Origin: Microbulbifer sp. GL-2
GTDB lineage: Bacteria; Pseudomonadota; Gammaproteobacteria; Pseudomonadales; Cellvibrionaceae
DNA: 64,000 nucleotides
Direction of reading: 5' to 3'
NCBI RefSeq assembly: GCF_007183175.1
Contig: NZ_AP019807.1
Location: forward strand, 4,460,001-4,524,000
In this document: positions 27,301 through 35,157 of the stretch, piece after piece
How the letters are laid out: each line of letters starts with the position of its first letter
How positions within the stretch are numbered: position 1 is the stretch's first letter
Position numbers and translations under genes: made by a program
Notes under the pieces: generated by a model
Database searches by the model: none
What the model was told of the DNA's origin: nothing
The model's input: only the letters and a program-made list of their open reading frames with translations

Positions 27301-29298
27301 CTCAGCGGTATGATTCCAGATAGCTGCGAAAGCATCCTGGAATAATCCGCGGGATGCCTGTGCATCAACCTTGGTTGGCAAGCCGAACTCCAAATGGAAT
27401 TCATGCATCCACACATCGGTGGCCCCACAGGGGCGAATCGTATAGGGGAATTCACCAATTACCCGCAGGCCAAGGTTCTCCAGCACCGGAATTACATCAG
27501 AGAGGGTGAGACCACTGCCCCAGTTAAAGACTTTAAAACGCAGGCTGCCTTGGGCGGCACCAACCGGCTGGTAGAAGCTCATTGCCACCCGGTTACTTTC
27601 ATTGAGGCTTTGGATTGCAGCCACATCTTGCACAGCAATACGCGGCTCAAAATCTTCGCGATAGCCAGCGGGGAAAGCGCGACCAAAGGTGCGGAAAAGA
27701 CGGTTGCCCTCTTCCTCACCACTGTTGTCAATAAGTGATCTTTGAAATACATCCTCCCAGGAGCGGGTTATATCCACAATCTGCGCCTCCAACAGCGCTA
27801 CATCTATATCTACGGGCTCGTCGGGTGAAACGCGGAAGACAAAGTGCACCCGCGCGAGGATAGATTCGGAGAAGAATGTGGTGAAGTCCGAATCCTTGGC
27901 TTTAATAGCCTTGGCAATGTGGGAACAAATCAACTCACGCACACTGCTACTGAATTGTTCCCGAGGTACATACACAGTCGCGGTAACAAACTTACCAAAG
28001 GGGTCACGGCGCATAAACAAGCGGATATGCGCACGCTCATTCAGGCTCAACACCCCCAAAACCACATTGAACAGCTCCTGGGTGCTCCCCTGGAACAGCT
28101 CGTCACGGGGAAAGGTATCCAGGATACGGCGCAGCGCCTTGCCGTCGTGGCCGTGTCCGGAAAGACCGCTTGACTCAATAATGGAGGCCATTTTACGACG
28201 AATAATCGGGATCTTAGCCGGGCTCTCCGTATACACTGGCGAGGTATAGAGCCCCATAAAGGCGGACTCCCCTATCACCTCACCCTCGGCGTTGTAGCGC
28301 TTGATCATTACATAGTCGGAATACGCGCTGCGATGTACGCGGGATTTGACCGAGGACTTGGCAAAGGTCAGGTAATTCGGGCCTTGATAAAAACGCTGTT
28401 TGCCTTCACTGAAAGCGGTCTCCGGCATAGGGGCTGCAGCTTCTTCCAGTTTTTTGAAAATCCCCAGACGGCGGTCTTCAACCTCACTGAGAATTTTTTT
28501 GTCGCCCACCTGGCTGAACTCATATTCGCGATACCCCAAGAATGTGAAGTTGCCATCGCGCATCCACTGCATGAAGGCGCAGGCTTCCAGCAAATTGGTT
28601 TCATCCTCAGAAAGCCCTGCGCGCAGCTGCCCCTCCATCGCACTACAGGTTTCGAGCATCGGCGCGTAATCATCGACCACTAGCTCCACATCGCCAAGAA
28701 TATCTTTCAATGCGGTCGCCAAGCCTGATGCAAATTCTGTCGAAGTATCGTGATTTACTTCAATATAAATCAGGGCTTCATTAAACAACTTCGAGCCTTT
28801 GACAGGCTTGTGATCCTTTCCTGAGACATGCTCATAGGAGAGATCCAGGGACTCACCTCGAGGTGGCAGCAAATGCTTTAGTTTGCCGCTGGCATTGCGC
28901 TCAAGCCGCAGGACAGTGCTCTTTATGGAATGGATAACGGTATTTCTCTGGTTGATCTCCATACGTACGGAGTCAACCAGGAAAGGCATATCGCGCAATA
29001 GAATGCCGATAACCGTATGCGAACACTCCCAGCCATCATCCTCCAGGCGCGGGTTGAAAATTCGCACCTTGGGCAAATCATCCGAGCGTTGCTGAATAAA
29101 GTTCCACCAGGAATAGATGCAGCCGTATACATCCACCAGGCGCCGGCCTTCCAAATCCTCCAGCGGGTACTGGTGCAGGAACTGTTGCGCAAAAGCCACC
29201 ACTGGCTCAGCCTCACATGCCAGCTTATCGCGAATCAGTTCACAAATTTGTGCCACCAACTCTTCACGGCTATCGGTAATCACCGTCGCCATATTCAC
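24376..29298 (-). CDS. gdhB: NAD-specific glutamate dehydrogenase (large, ~180 kDa class)
   Basis: A 1640-residue enzyme of the large NAD-GDH class known from Pseudomonas and Streptomyces, which deaminates glutamate to 2-oxoglutarate for catabolism. The first ~700 residues are the class-specific N-terminal ACT-like/regulatory part (EELVAQICELIRDKL...). The catalytic core lies at about 780-1250: KVARGGLRWSDR, VPSGAKGGFV with the substrate lysine, FGEGGNLGVTQRGRIE and NTDFIDNAAGVDCSD. A helical C-terminal domain follows. The GTG at 29298 has GGGAGG six bases upstream; an ATG two codons later is the alternative. A single-gene unit with its own terminator. Confidence 0.95.
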   Translation of the reverse strand: MNMATVITDSREELVAQICELIRDKLACEAEPVVAFAQQFLHQYPLEDLEGRRLVDVYGCIYSWWNFIQQRSDDLPKVRIFNPRLEDDGWECSHTVIGILLRDMPFLVDSVRMEINQRNTVIHSIKSTVLRLERNASGKLKHLLPPRGESLDLSYEHVSGKDHKPVKGSKLFNEALIYIEVNHDTSTEFASGLATALKDILGDVELVVDDYAPMLETCSAMEGQLRAGLSEDETNLLEACAFMQWMRDGNFTFLGYREYEFSQVGDKKILSEVEDRRLGIFKKLEEAAAPMPETAFSEGKQRFYQGPNYLTFAKSSVKSRVHRSAYSDYVMIKRYNAEGEVIGESAFMGLYTSPVYTESPAKIPIIRRKMASIIESSGLSGHGHDGKALRRILDTFPRDELFQGSTQELFNVVLGVLSLNERAHIRLFMRRDPFGKFVTATVYVPREQFSSSVRELICSHIAKAIKAKDSDFTTFFSESILARVHFVFRVSPDEPVDIDVALLEAQIVDITRSWEDVFQRSLIDNSGEEEGNRLFRTFGRAFPAGYREDFEPRIAVQDVAAIQSLNESNRVAMSFYQPVGAAQGSLRFKVFNWGSGLTLSDVIPVLENLGLRVIGEFPYTIRPCGATDVWMHEFHLEFGLPTKVDAQASRGLFQDAFAAIWNHTAESDAFNRLVLAARLNWREVSMLRAYARYLKQTKSGASQSYVAATLASHVEITRNLVALFRALFDPRLSTGKQEQTRVERLISKIHDGLDNVDNLNEDLVLRRYLELILATLRTNFFQPDEEGNPKDYISIKFSPRDIPGIPEPRPEFEIFVYSPKVEGVHLRGSKVARGGLRWSDRLEDFRTEVLGLVKAQAVKNAVIVPSGAKGGFVVRRPPADGSREAMMEEGIACYKTFIRGLLDITDNLKDGDIVPPRQVVRRDEDDPYLVVAADKGTATFSDIANGIAQDYGFWLGDAFASGGSQGYDHKKMGITARGAWVSVQRHFREMGIDVQREDFSVVGIGDMGGDVFGNGMLLSEHIRLKAAFNHMHIFIDPSPDAASSFEERKRLFELPRSSWRDYDRKLISKGGGIFERRVKAIKISPEMKEAFDIKDNQLTPNELISALLRAPVDLIWNGGIGTYVKAATETDAEVGDKSNDHLRVNGLELRAKVFGEGGNLGVTQRGRIEFALNGGRCNTDFIDNAAGVDCSDHEVNIKILLDKIVANGDLTEKQRNQLLHGMTDSVSDLVLHNNYDQTRALSVAEYQVSKRLDEYRRTINTLEEDGRLNRALEFIPDNEQISDRVHKGQTLTRPELSVLISYVKVKLKEELQGAEITSNPRVREAVESAFPAELVGRYKEQVYEHPLLRQIVSTQVANELVNSMGITFYNRISSATGADVNDVAAAYISARDVYEMPEFQQQLAQLDYMVPAELQTELLNSMIGRVRRATRWFLRNRRSELEPAQNCELFQESVQRVIKALPKVLSGAPLTEWEQRYQKLLEAGVPESLALLSASPTYLYSALGISESARASERPVEEVATVYFRLSDELNLHWFGNLIVDLPVDSFWQAQARETSMDDLDSQLSTLAVHIMRLASGENLDVDSAMSRWSAIMAPAIQRWHNMIAELKAAAVGDFAMFTVALRELMYLAHATADRENLAE

Positions 29299-29609
29299 GG
29301 GGAACCTCCCAATCTCATTTTTGTCACACCGGATCCAATGACAGTAGATCCGAAAAGATCGTCATCTCATCCCCTGAATGCTGCAGGAGAGAGTCCTAAA
29401 AATTAAACTTTCAGTTAGCCTTGAGGAAGGCGCCAGAGCCTCCTCAAAATTATGTCGCCTAATCAGTTGGCTTGTCTGCGGTGGTTGCCTCTTCATTTAA
29501 TGCCGCTAAAATCAACGTGCCCCACCTTCTTGGCGGCGACTATATATAAACGATGGTAGATAGCCACCCAAATCGACAGGGCAGGCGCAATCGCAAAAGA
29601 AGAGACGCT

Positions 29610-30581
29610 ATGGAAGCAAACCGGAATTTCAGAGATCGCATTATCGCGCTGGGCGACTGGCTGGAAGAGCAGATTATCGGTCAGGAGACACTGGTCAATC
29701 GTATATTGATTGCCCTGCTTGCAGACGGCCACCTGTTGGTGGAAGGTGCCCCTGGCCTGGCCAAAACCAAGGCGATTAAAACACTGGGCGAAGCTATTGA
29801 GGGAGACTTCCATCGCGTTCAGTTTACGCCAGACCTGCTACCGGCAGATATTACCGGTACCGACATTTACCGGCCAGAAACCGGTGAGTTCCATTTTCAG
29901 CCTGGACCGGTCTTTCACAACCTGATCCTGGCCGATGAGATAAATCGCGCGCCGGCCAAAGTGCAGTCGGCACTGCTGGAGGCCATGGCCGAGCGACAAA
30001 TTAGTGTAGGTCGCAAAACCTATCCGCTGCCGCAATTATTTTTGGTGATGGCCACCCAAAACCCTATTGAGCAGGAGGGGACTTATCCTCTGCCAGAGGC
30101 TCAACTGGACAGGTTTTTAATGCAGGTGAATCTTGCCTACCCCAACGCAGAGGCGGAAGCAAAAATCCTGCGCCTGGCCAGATCCGAGGCTACTCTTGGC
30201 GAAAACCGCCCCTCAGAGACCATCAATCAAGAGACAATTTTCCAGGCTCGCAACCAGATTCTTGAGATGCAGATGGTTGAAGCCGTGGAGACCTATATTG
30301 TCCAACTTGTCATTGCTACACGCGAGCCGGCGAAGTATGACAGCGAGCTGGCGTCATGGCTAGATTTTGGTGCAAGTCCGCGGGCAACAATTGCTCTCGA
30401 TCGCTGTGCCCGCGCCCGGGCTTGGCTCGCAGGGCGCGACTATGTCACGCCCGATGATGTAATGGATGTAGCGCCAGATATTCTGCGCCACCGCTTATTG
30501 CTCAGTTTTGAAGCAGAAGCTGCTGGTATAACTACCGACCAGGTAATTCAACGCCTGCTGCAACAGGTGCCGGCAATCTAA
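29610..30581 (+). CDS. MoxR-family AAA+ ATPase
   Basis: A 323-residue MoxR ATPase from the ATG at 29610 (MEANRNF), which has AAGAAGAGA upstream; an upstream ATG at 29553 would add a basic extension not typical of the family. It has Walker A GAPGLAKTK, Walker B LADEINRAP, sensor 1 ATQNPIEQEGTYPLPEAQ and an arginine-bearing C-terminal lid. MoxR proteins act as chaperone-like ATPases for VWA partners. It heads an operon with DUF58, DUF4381, two VWA proteins and BatD: the stop overlaps the DUF58 start (TAATG). Confidence 0.94.
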   Translation: MEANRNFRDRIIALGDWLEEQIIGQETLVNRILIALLADGHLLVEGAPGLAKTKAIKTLGEAIEGDFHRVQFTPDLLPADITGTDIYRPETGEFHFQPGPVFHNLILADEINRAPAKVQSALLEAMAERQISVGRKTYPLPQLFLVMATQNPIEQEGTYPLPEAQLDRFLMQVNLAYPNAEAEAKILRLARSEATLGENRPSETINQETIFQARNQILEMQMVEAVETYIVQLVIATREPAKYDSELASWLDFGASPRATIALDRCARARAWLAGRDYVTPDDVMDVAPDILRHRLLLSFEAEAAGITTDQVIQRLLQQVPAI

Positions 30582-31552
30582 TGCATGTCGCAGCTTCCCC
30601 AACTGAACTGGATTTACGCGGGGCTTACCCGGAAGTAAGCCCTCTCGTGCAAATGCGCTATGCCGCGCGCCAGTTACAACTGTTCAAGCCTCGCTTGGTT
30701 CGTAGCGATCAGGCCGGCAACCTGCTTACCCGCTATCGTGGGCGTGGGATGAATTTTGAAGAAGTGCGGGACTACCAGGCCGGCGATGATGTGCGCTCTA
30801 TCGATTGGCGCGTGACAGCCCGAACAGGAAAAACTCATACCAAGTTATACCAGGAAGAGCGGGAGAGGCCCGTGGTAATCCTTTTGGACTTGCGCTCACC
30901 TATGTTTTTCGGCAGCCATCGAGCCTTTAAGTCCGTCGCTGCAAGCGGCATCGCCGCAGCGCTGGGCTGGGCTGGGCTCCAACATAGCGATCGCATTGGC
31001 GCCCTGCTTTTCTGCGATCAGGAAATTGACACTGTACGGCCTCGACGCAGCCATCACGCGGTACTGTCAATGATTCACAATATCGTCGCCAGAGCTGCAG
31101 AACTACGCAGCCCCGTTGCGGAAAATGGCAGCCAAACCATGAAAACACTCCTGGAGGAGGCGCGACGCATCGCCCGTCCTGGCAGTGCCCTGTTCCTGAT
31201 TAGTGATTGCCACGACCTTGACGAGCACTGCTCTCAATCACTGTATCTTCTATCCCGGCACGCCGACCTACAAGTGATTCGGGTTACCGACCCCCTCGAA
31301 CTGCAGCTGCCAACACAATCACTCACGATATCCGATGGCCGTCAACGGACCTTCCTCAATGCGGGTAACCGATCGCTACGTGAACACTTTGCAGATAAAC
31401 AGGCTCAGGCTCGAATGGATGTAGAGCAGCTTTGTCGTCGGCACAAGCTGCCACTACTGGACTTTGACAACACCAAACCCCTGGTGTCAGAGCTAATGTC
31501 ATTTTACGGTTCACGCCAGCAAAATGGTTGGCACAAAAACAAAAGGCAGTAA
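30581..31552 (+). CDS. DUF58 protein of the MoxR/Bat operon
   Basis: A 323-residue protein with the DUF58 core: RGRGMNFEEVRDYQAGDDVRSIDWRVTARTGKTHTKLYQEERERPV (about residues 50-95), followed by a VWA-like fold (VVILLDLRSPMFFG, ALFLISDCHDLD). No membrane segment, unlike longer DUF58 proteins. DUF58 proteins are the constant partners of MoxR; their molecular role is not settled. It overlaps moxR by one base. Confidence 0.92.
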   Translation: MHVAASPTELDLRGAYPEVSPLVQMRYAARQLQLFKPRLVRSDQAGNLLTRYRGRGMNFEEVRDYQAGDDVRSIDWRVTARTGKTHTKLYQEERERPVVILLDLRSPMFFGSHRAFKSVAASGIAAALGWAGLQHSDRIGALLFCDQEIDTVRPRRSHHAVLSMIHNIVARAAELRSPVAENGSQTMKTLLEEARRIARPGSALFLISDCHDLDEHCSQSLYLLSRHADLQVIRVTDPLELQLPTQSLTISDGRQRTFLNAGNRSLREHFADKQAQARMDVEQLCRRHKLPLLDFDNTKPLVSELMSFYGSRQQNGWHKNKRQ

Positions 31553-31637
31553 CCGTGACTGATAAGGAAGTAAATGTGTTTTTGATGCCCGGTTTTTATT
31601 TCACCGTAGTAGTACTAGCACTTTCGGAAAAGAACGC

Positions 31638-32188
31638 ATGCTGAGAAAACAGCAACAGATGCAACCTCCATCACCAGAGGCCCAGGAATTACTGGCTCAA
31701 CTTCACGATATACAGGAGCCTGCCCCGGTAAGCTGGTGGCCGCCGGCACCTGGGTGGTGGATACTCATCTTGCTTCTTCTACTTTGCTTTTTGGGCATCA
31801 TCCTGTTAACCAGATACCGACGCAAAAAGGCTGCGCGTAACCGTTATCGCCTGGAAGCAGTTACCTTACTGGAAGCGGTGGATATAGATAAACCTGCAGC
31901 AACTGCAGAGATCAATGAAATCCTCAAGCGTGCTGCCGTAACCACCTTTGGTCGAGCCCGCTGTGGAAACTTAACCGGTACCCAGTGGCTGAATTTCCTG
32001 GAGAGCTGCACTCCCCAAGAATGCCCCCCGGTGCTCGCCAGGCTTTGCTGGAACAGCTCTACCGAGGAACATCTGACCCCGCTAACAATCAAGCTCTGTG
32101 CGAATACGCCATTAGCTGGGTAAAAATGCACGACTCACACAAAAACACCCCTCCTGTACAGATTGGTAAGGAGGTTGCCAGTGTTTGA
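31638..32188 (+). CDS. DUF4381 membrane protein, frameshifted as sequenced
   Basis: The 5' frame encodes a proline/tryptophan-rich lead (EPAPVSWWPPAPGWW), one membrane segment (about residues 40-60) and the first cytoplasmic part (...LTGTQWLNFLES), then runs off-family to a stop at 32123. From the C6 run at 32024-32029 onward the -1 frame continues the expected DUF4381 ending (ARQALLEQLYRG...CEYAISWVKMHD) to a TGA at 32188. That stop overlaps the GTG of the next gene by 8 bases, as expected for this tightly packed operon. One extra C in the run joins the frames. So the gene is either intact with a homopolymer undercall, truly frameshifted, or recoded. DUF4381 proteins are standard members of MoxR/Bat operons. 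Confidence 0.85.
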
Positions 32189-33221
32189 ATTCGCCTGGCC
32201 TTGGGTTTTCTTTCTCGCCCCCCTGCCATTTCTGGCCCGCTGGCTACTACCCAAAGACAAGCCACTCAGCAGTGCTCTGAAGGTCCCCTTTTACGCTGAT
32301 GTATCCCGGCGAAGTGGTGGGGAACAGCGCAATTACTTCAGCCTGCTATTACTCACACTTATATGGCTGCTGTTGATTATTGCTGCCGCACGTCCACGCT
32401 GGTATGGCGAGCCAATTACTCAGACCAGCAGCGCCCGCGACCTCCTGGTAGCAGTGGATATCTCAGGCAGTATGGAAACCCCTGATATGATGATTGGCGG
32501 TCGGCCCGCTATGCGTATCAACGCTGTCAAACAGGTCGTTGGGAGTTTTGTAGAGCGCCGCCAGGGAGACCGCCTGGGCCTGGTACTTTTTGGCACCCGC
32601 GCTTATCTCCAGGCGCCGCTTACTTATGATCGCGAAACAGTGGGTACTTTGCTGCGCGAGGCGCAGATAGGCTTCGCCGGACAGGGCACAGCCATTGGCG
32701 ACGCCATAGGTTTATCCGTGAAACGGCTTACCCAGCGCCCCGCCGACCAACGGGTCCTGATCCTGCTGACTGATGGAGCCAATACCGCGGGGGAGGTCTC
32801 CCCATTGAAAGCGGCCGAGCTGGCGCAACAGGCTGGAATAACTGTCTATACCATTGGCGTTGGCGCCGAAGAGATGGTTCAACCAGGATTGCTGGGGAGC
32901 CGTTATGGTAGCCGCCGTATCAATCCCTCTCGCGATCTGGACAGTAAAACCCTACAGGCTATTGCCGATGAAACCGGGGGGCGCTATTTCAGGGCGCACA
33001 ACCCCAAGGAGCTTGCAGACATTTATGCCGAGCTAGACGAACTGGAACCAGTAGAACAGGAGGCCGAAAGTTATCGCCCGCTAAAATCCCTATTTATCTG
33101 GCCTCTTAGCGTTGCCTTGCTGCTCGCTGGTACCTGGGCCCTGTTCCCACTTGCCACTAACATGAGACAGCAGCAAAACGGAAGCAACCAAAGAATGACC
33201 AACGGAGGCCAGGCCCGGTGA
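32181..33221 (+). CDS. batA: VWA-domain membrane protein (BatA-like)
   Basis: A 346-residue protein. The GTG at 32181 is chosen because a near-perfect TAAGGAGGT lies six bases upstream; a TTG six codons earlier overlaps that site. Two hydrophobic segments lie near the N-terminus (about 5-20 and 52-72), then a VWA domain at about 87-285 with the MIDAS residues DISGSME and LTDGANT. A C-terminal membrane segment (about 300-320) closes it. Bat proteins form a membrane VWA complex linked to stress or envelope homeostasis; the molecular target is unknown. Confidence 0.92.
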   Translation: MFEFAWPWVFFLAPLPFLARWLLPKDKPLSSALKVPFYADVSRRSGGEQRNYFSLLLLTLIWLLLIIAAARPRWYGEPITQTSSARDLLVAVDISGSMETPDMMIGGRPAMRINAVKQVVGSFVERRQGDRLGLVLFGTRAYLQAPLTYDRETVGTLLREAQIGFAGQGTAIGDAIGLSVKRLTQRPADQRVLILLTDGANTAGEVSPLKAAELAQQAGITVYTIGVGAEEMVQPGLLGSRYGSRRINPSRDLDSKTLQAIADETGGRYFRAHNPKELADIYAELDELEPVEQEAESYRPLKSLFIWPLSVALLLAGTWALFPLATNMRQQQNGSNQRMTNGGQAR

Positions 33222-35104
33222 GCACTGCAGAACTGTTTCAGTCTTTTCATTTTCTCCGCCCCCACTGGCTGTGGCTTTTAATTCCTGCAGCATTGGTTTG
33301 CTGGGGATTGGGCAAGTCCATTCTCAATGGCTCTCAGCTGCAGAAAATCATCGATGCAGATTTATTGCCACATCTTCTGATGCGCGGCGGTGCCAGACGT
33401 CCATGGCTGTTCAGCCTGATTTTTGCCCTACTGGCTATTATGATTATTGCCCTGTCCGGGCCAACCTGGAGAAAACTGCCCACACCGGTATACAGCAACC
33501 AGGATGCCCTGGTCATACTGTTGGATCTGTCGCCTTCCATGATGGCCACGGACCTCTCTCCAAATCGCCTGACACGAGCACGCCTAAAAATCCTTGATAT
33601 TTTGCGTGAGCGTCAGGACGGCCTGACTGCCCTGGTCGCCTATGCCGGAGAGGCCCACGTGGTGACACCACTCACGGAGGATACCGCCACTATTGCCAAC
33701 TTAGTGCCCGCCCTGTCGCCCGCAATTATGCCAGTGCCCGGCAGCAACATAGAGATGGCTGTTACAACAGGAATTCGCTTATTGAAAGATGGGGCCGCTG
33801 GGCGTGGGCAATTACTGGCCGTAACCGACGGTATAGACCCCATGGCGGCAGATACGGTGGCAAAATCCCTGTCAGATGCGAATGTCGAACTGAATATTCT
33901 TGCCGTAGGCAGCGGCGAAGGCAGCCCGATCCCGCGAGGCAACAGCGGCGGCTTTGTCACCGACAGCAAGGGGGCCATAGTAATTTCTAATTTCGATCCT
34001 CGAGAACTTCGCCAACTCGCAAGAGATAGCGGTGGCCGCTATGCAAAGATTTCTGTAAGTGACTCAGATATCGAACACCTTCTTCCACAAACTGAGGGCC
34101 CACAGCGCGCCGAATTAACCGAAAGGGAATTTGACCAATGGCGAGATGAGGGACCGTTACTTATCCTGCTAATCCTGCCATTCGCCGCTCTATTTTTCCG
34201 TCGTGGAGCTTTAGCTTGCATCCTACCCATTGCTCTTCTAGCAGGTTTTCCCCACGAAAGCCGCGCCATCGAATGGAAAGATTTATGGCAACGCAAAGAT
34301 CAGCAAGGCCAGAAATTATTAAATGAGGGCGAGGCCGGAGAGGCGGCGGAAACTTTCCACAACCCGGAATGGCGTGGGACAGCCAATTATCGCGCTGGGG
34401 ACTACGCCGCTGCGCAAGAGGATTTTTCCCTGAGCAATGATCCCCAGGGACAGTATAACCTCGGCAACAGCCTGGTTCAGCAAGGCAACTACGAACAGGC
34501 CATCGAAGCCTACAATAAGGCCTTGAAACAAACCCCTCAGTTTGCCGATGCTGCACATAACAGGGATATCGCAAAAAAATTGCAAGAGTTACAAGAACGC
34601 CAACAACAGCAACAACAATCCCAGCAACAGTCCGGGGAGCAGCAGGAGCAACAGCAAGGGCAGGACCAGAATCAGGACCAACAGTCCGGAAATCAACAGC
34701 AGCAAGACCAACAGGATCAGCAACAGAAAAACCAGCAACCGCCCTCATCCAGTGAATCTCAATCTTCACAGCAGGAATCCGAGCTGAATGGGGAACAGTC
34801 TGCACAGCAGCAGCCCACTCAGAACGAGCAGCAAGAAGAACAACAGGAACAATCCCAACAACAATCTCAGCAAGGTGAAAAAGAGCAAAAGGAACAACAG
34901 GATCAGAAGCAAGCTGCAGGCGCTGATGAGAGCCCACTGGACCCGGAAACCCAACAGGCACTCGATCAGTGGCTGAGGCAAATCCCAGACGACCCCGCCG
35001 GCTTGATGCGTGAAAAGTTCAAATATGAAAGCCTGCAACGGCGCCGGGCCTATCGCAGTGGAGAATGGGAGCCCCCTGAAAATGGTGCTACCCAAAGATG
35101 GTAG
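33218..35104 (+). CDS. batB: VWA plus TPR membrane protein (BatB/BatC fusion)
   Basis: A 628-residue protein starting at a GTG that overlaps the previous stop (GTGA). N-terminal membrane segments (about 17-30 and 62-80) precede a VWA domain (about 90-290) with a MIDAS variant DLSPSMM and AVTDGID. Further hydrophobic segments occur at about 308-345. The C-terminal half has TPR-like repeats (about 385-450, GQYNLGNSLVQQGNYEQAIEAYNKALK). A low-complexity Gln/Glu/Ser tail follows, and the last ~50 residues (ETQQALDQWLRQIPDDPAGLMREKFKYE) are conserved in BatB/BatC fusions. Confidence 0.92.
   Translation: MSTAELFQSFHFLRPHWLWLLIPAALVCWGLGKSILNGSQLQKIIDADLLPHLLMRGGARRPWLFSLIFALLAIMIIALSGPTWRKLPTPVYSNQDALVILLDLSPSMMATDLSPNRLTRARLKILDILRERQDGLTALVAYAGEAHVVTPLTEDTATIANLVPALSPAIMPVPGSNIEMAVTTGIRLLKDGAAGRGQLLAVTDGIDPMAADTVAKSLSDANVELNILAVGSGEGSPIPRGNSGGFVTDSKGAIVISNFDPRELRQLARDSGGRYAKISVSDSDIEHLLPQTEGPQRAELTEREFDQWRDEGPLLILLILPFAALFFRRGALACILPIALLAGFPHESRAIEWKDLWQRKDQQGQKLLNEGEAGEAAETFHNPEWRGTANYRAGDYAAAQEDFSLSNDPQGQYNLGNSLVQQGNYEQAIEAYNKALKQTPQFADAAHNRDIAKKLQELQERQQQQQQSQQQSGEQQEQQQGQDQNQDQQSGNQQQQDQQDQQQKNQQPPSSSESQSSQQESELNGEQSAQQQPTQNEQQEEQQEQSQQQSQQGEKEQKEQQDQKQAAGADESPLDPETQQALDQWLRQIPDDPAGLMREKFKYESLQRRRAYRSGEWEPPENGATQRW
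34590..34920 (+). repeat. CAG/CAA-rich low-complexity tract encoding a Gln-rich linker
   Basis: Inside the BatB/BatC gene. Runs of CAA, CAG, GAG and AAC/GAC codons encode about 110 residues that are mostly Gln with Glu, Asp, Asn and Ser. CAA/CAG mixing argues against simple slippage expansion of a single codon. The tract probably forms a flexible linker between the TPR part and the conserved C-terminal segment. Confidence 0.85.
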
Positions 35105-35157
35105 GAAAAGATTCCACCCCACAATATCTTATGAGTGCACTAAATCCAGGAAAGTTA

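Noticed and set aside
31555..31644. Small frame of 29 codons (GTG start, TGA overlapping the DUF4381 start region)
   Set aside because: Position suggests a leader peptide, but no strong ribosome site or conservation evidence is visible.
34161..34961. Minus-strand open frame of 266 codons
   Set aside because: A by-product of the CAG/CAA-rich tract, which leaves the opposite strand free of stops; the product is low-complexity Val/Leu/Ala-rich without motifs.
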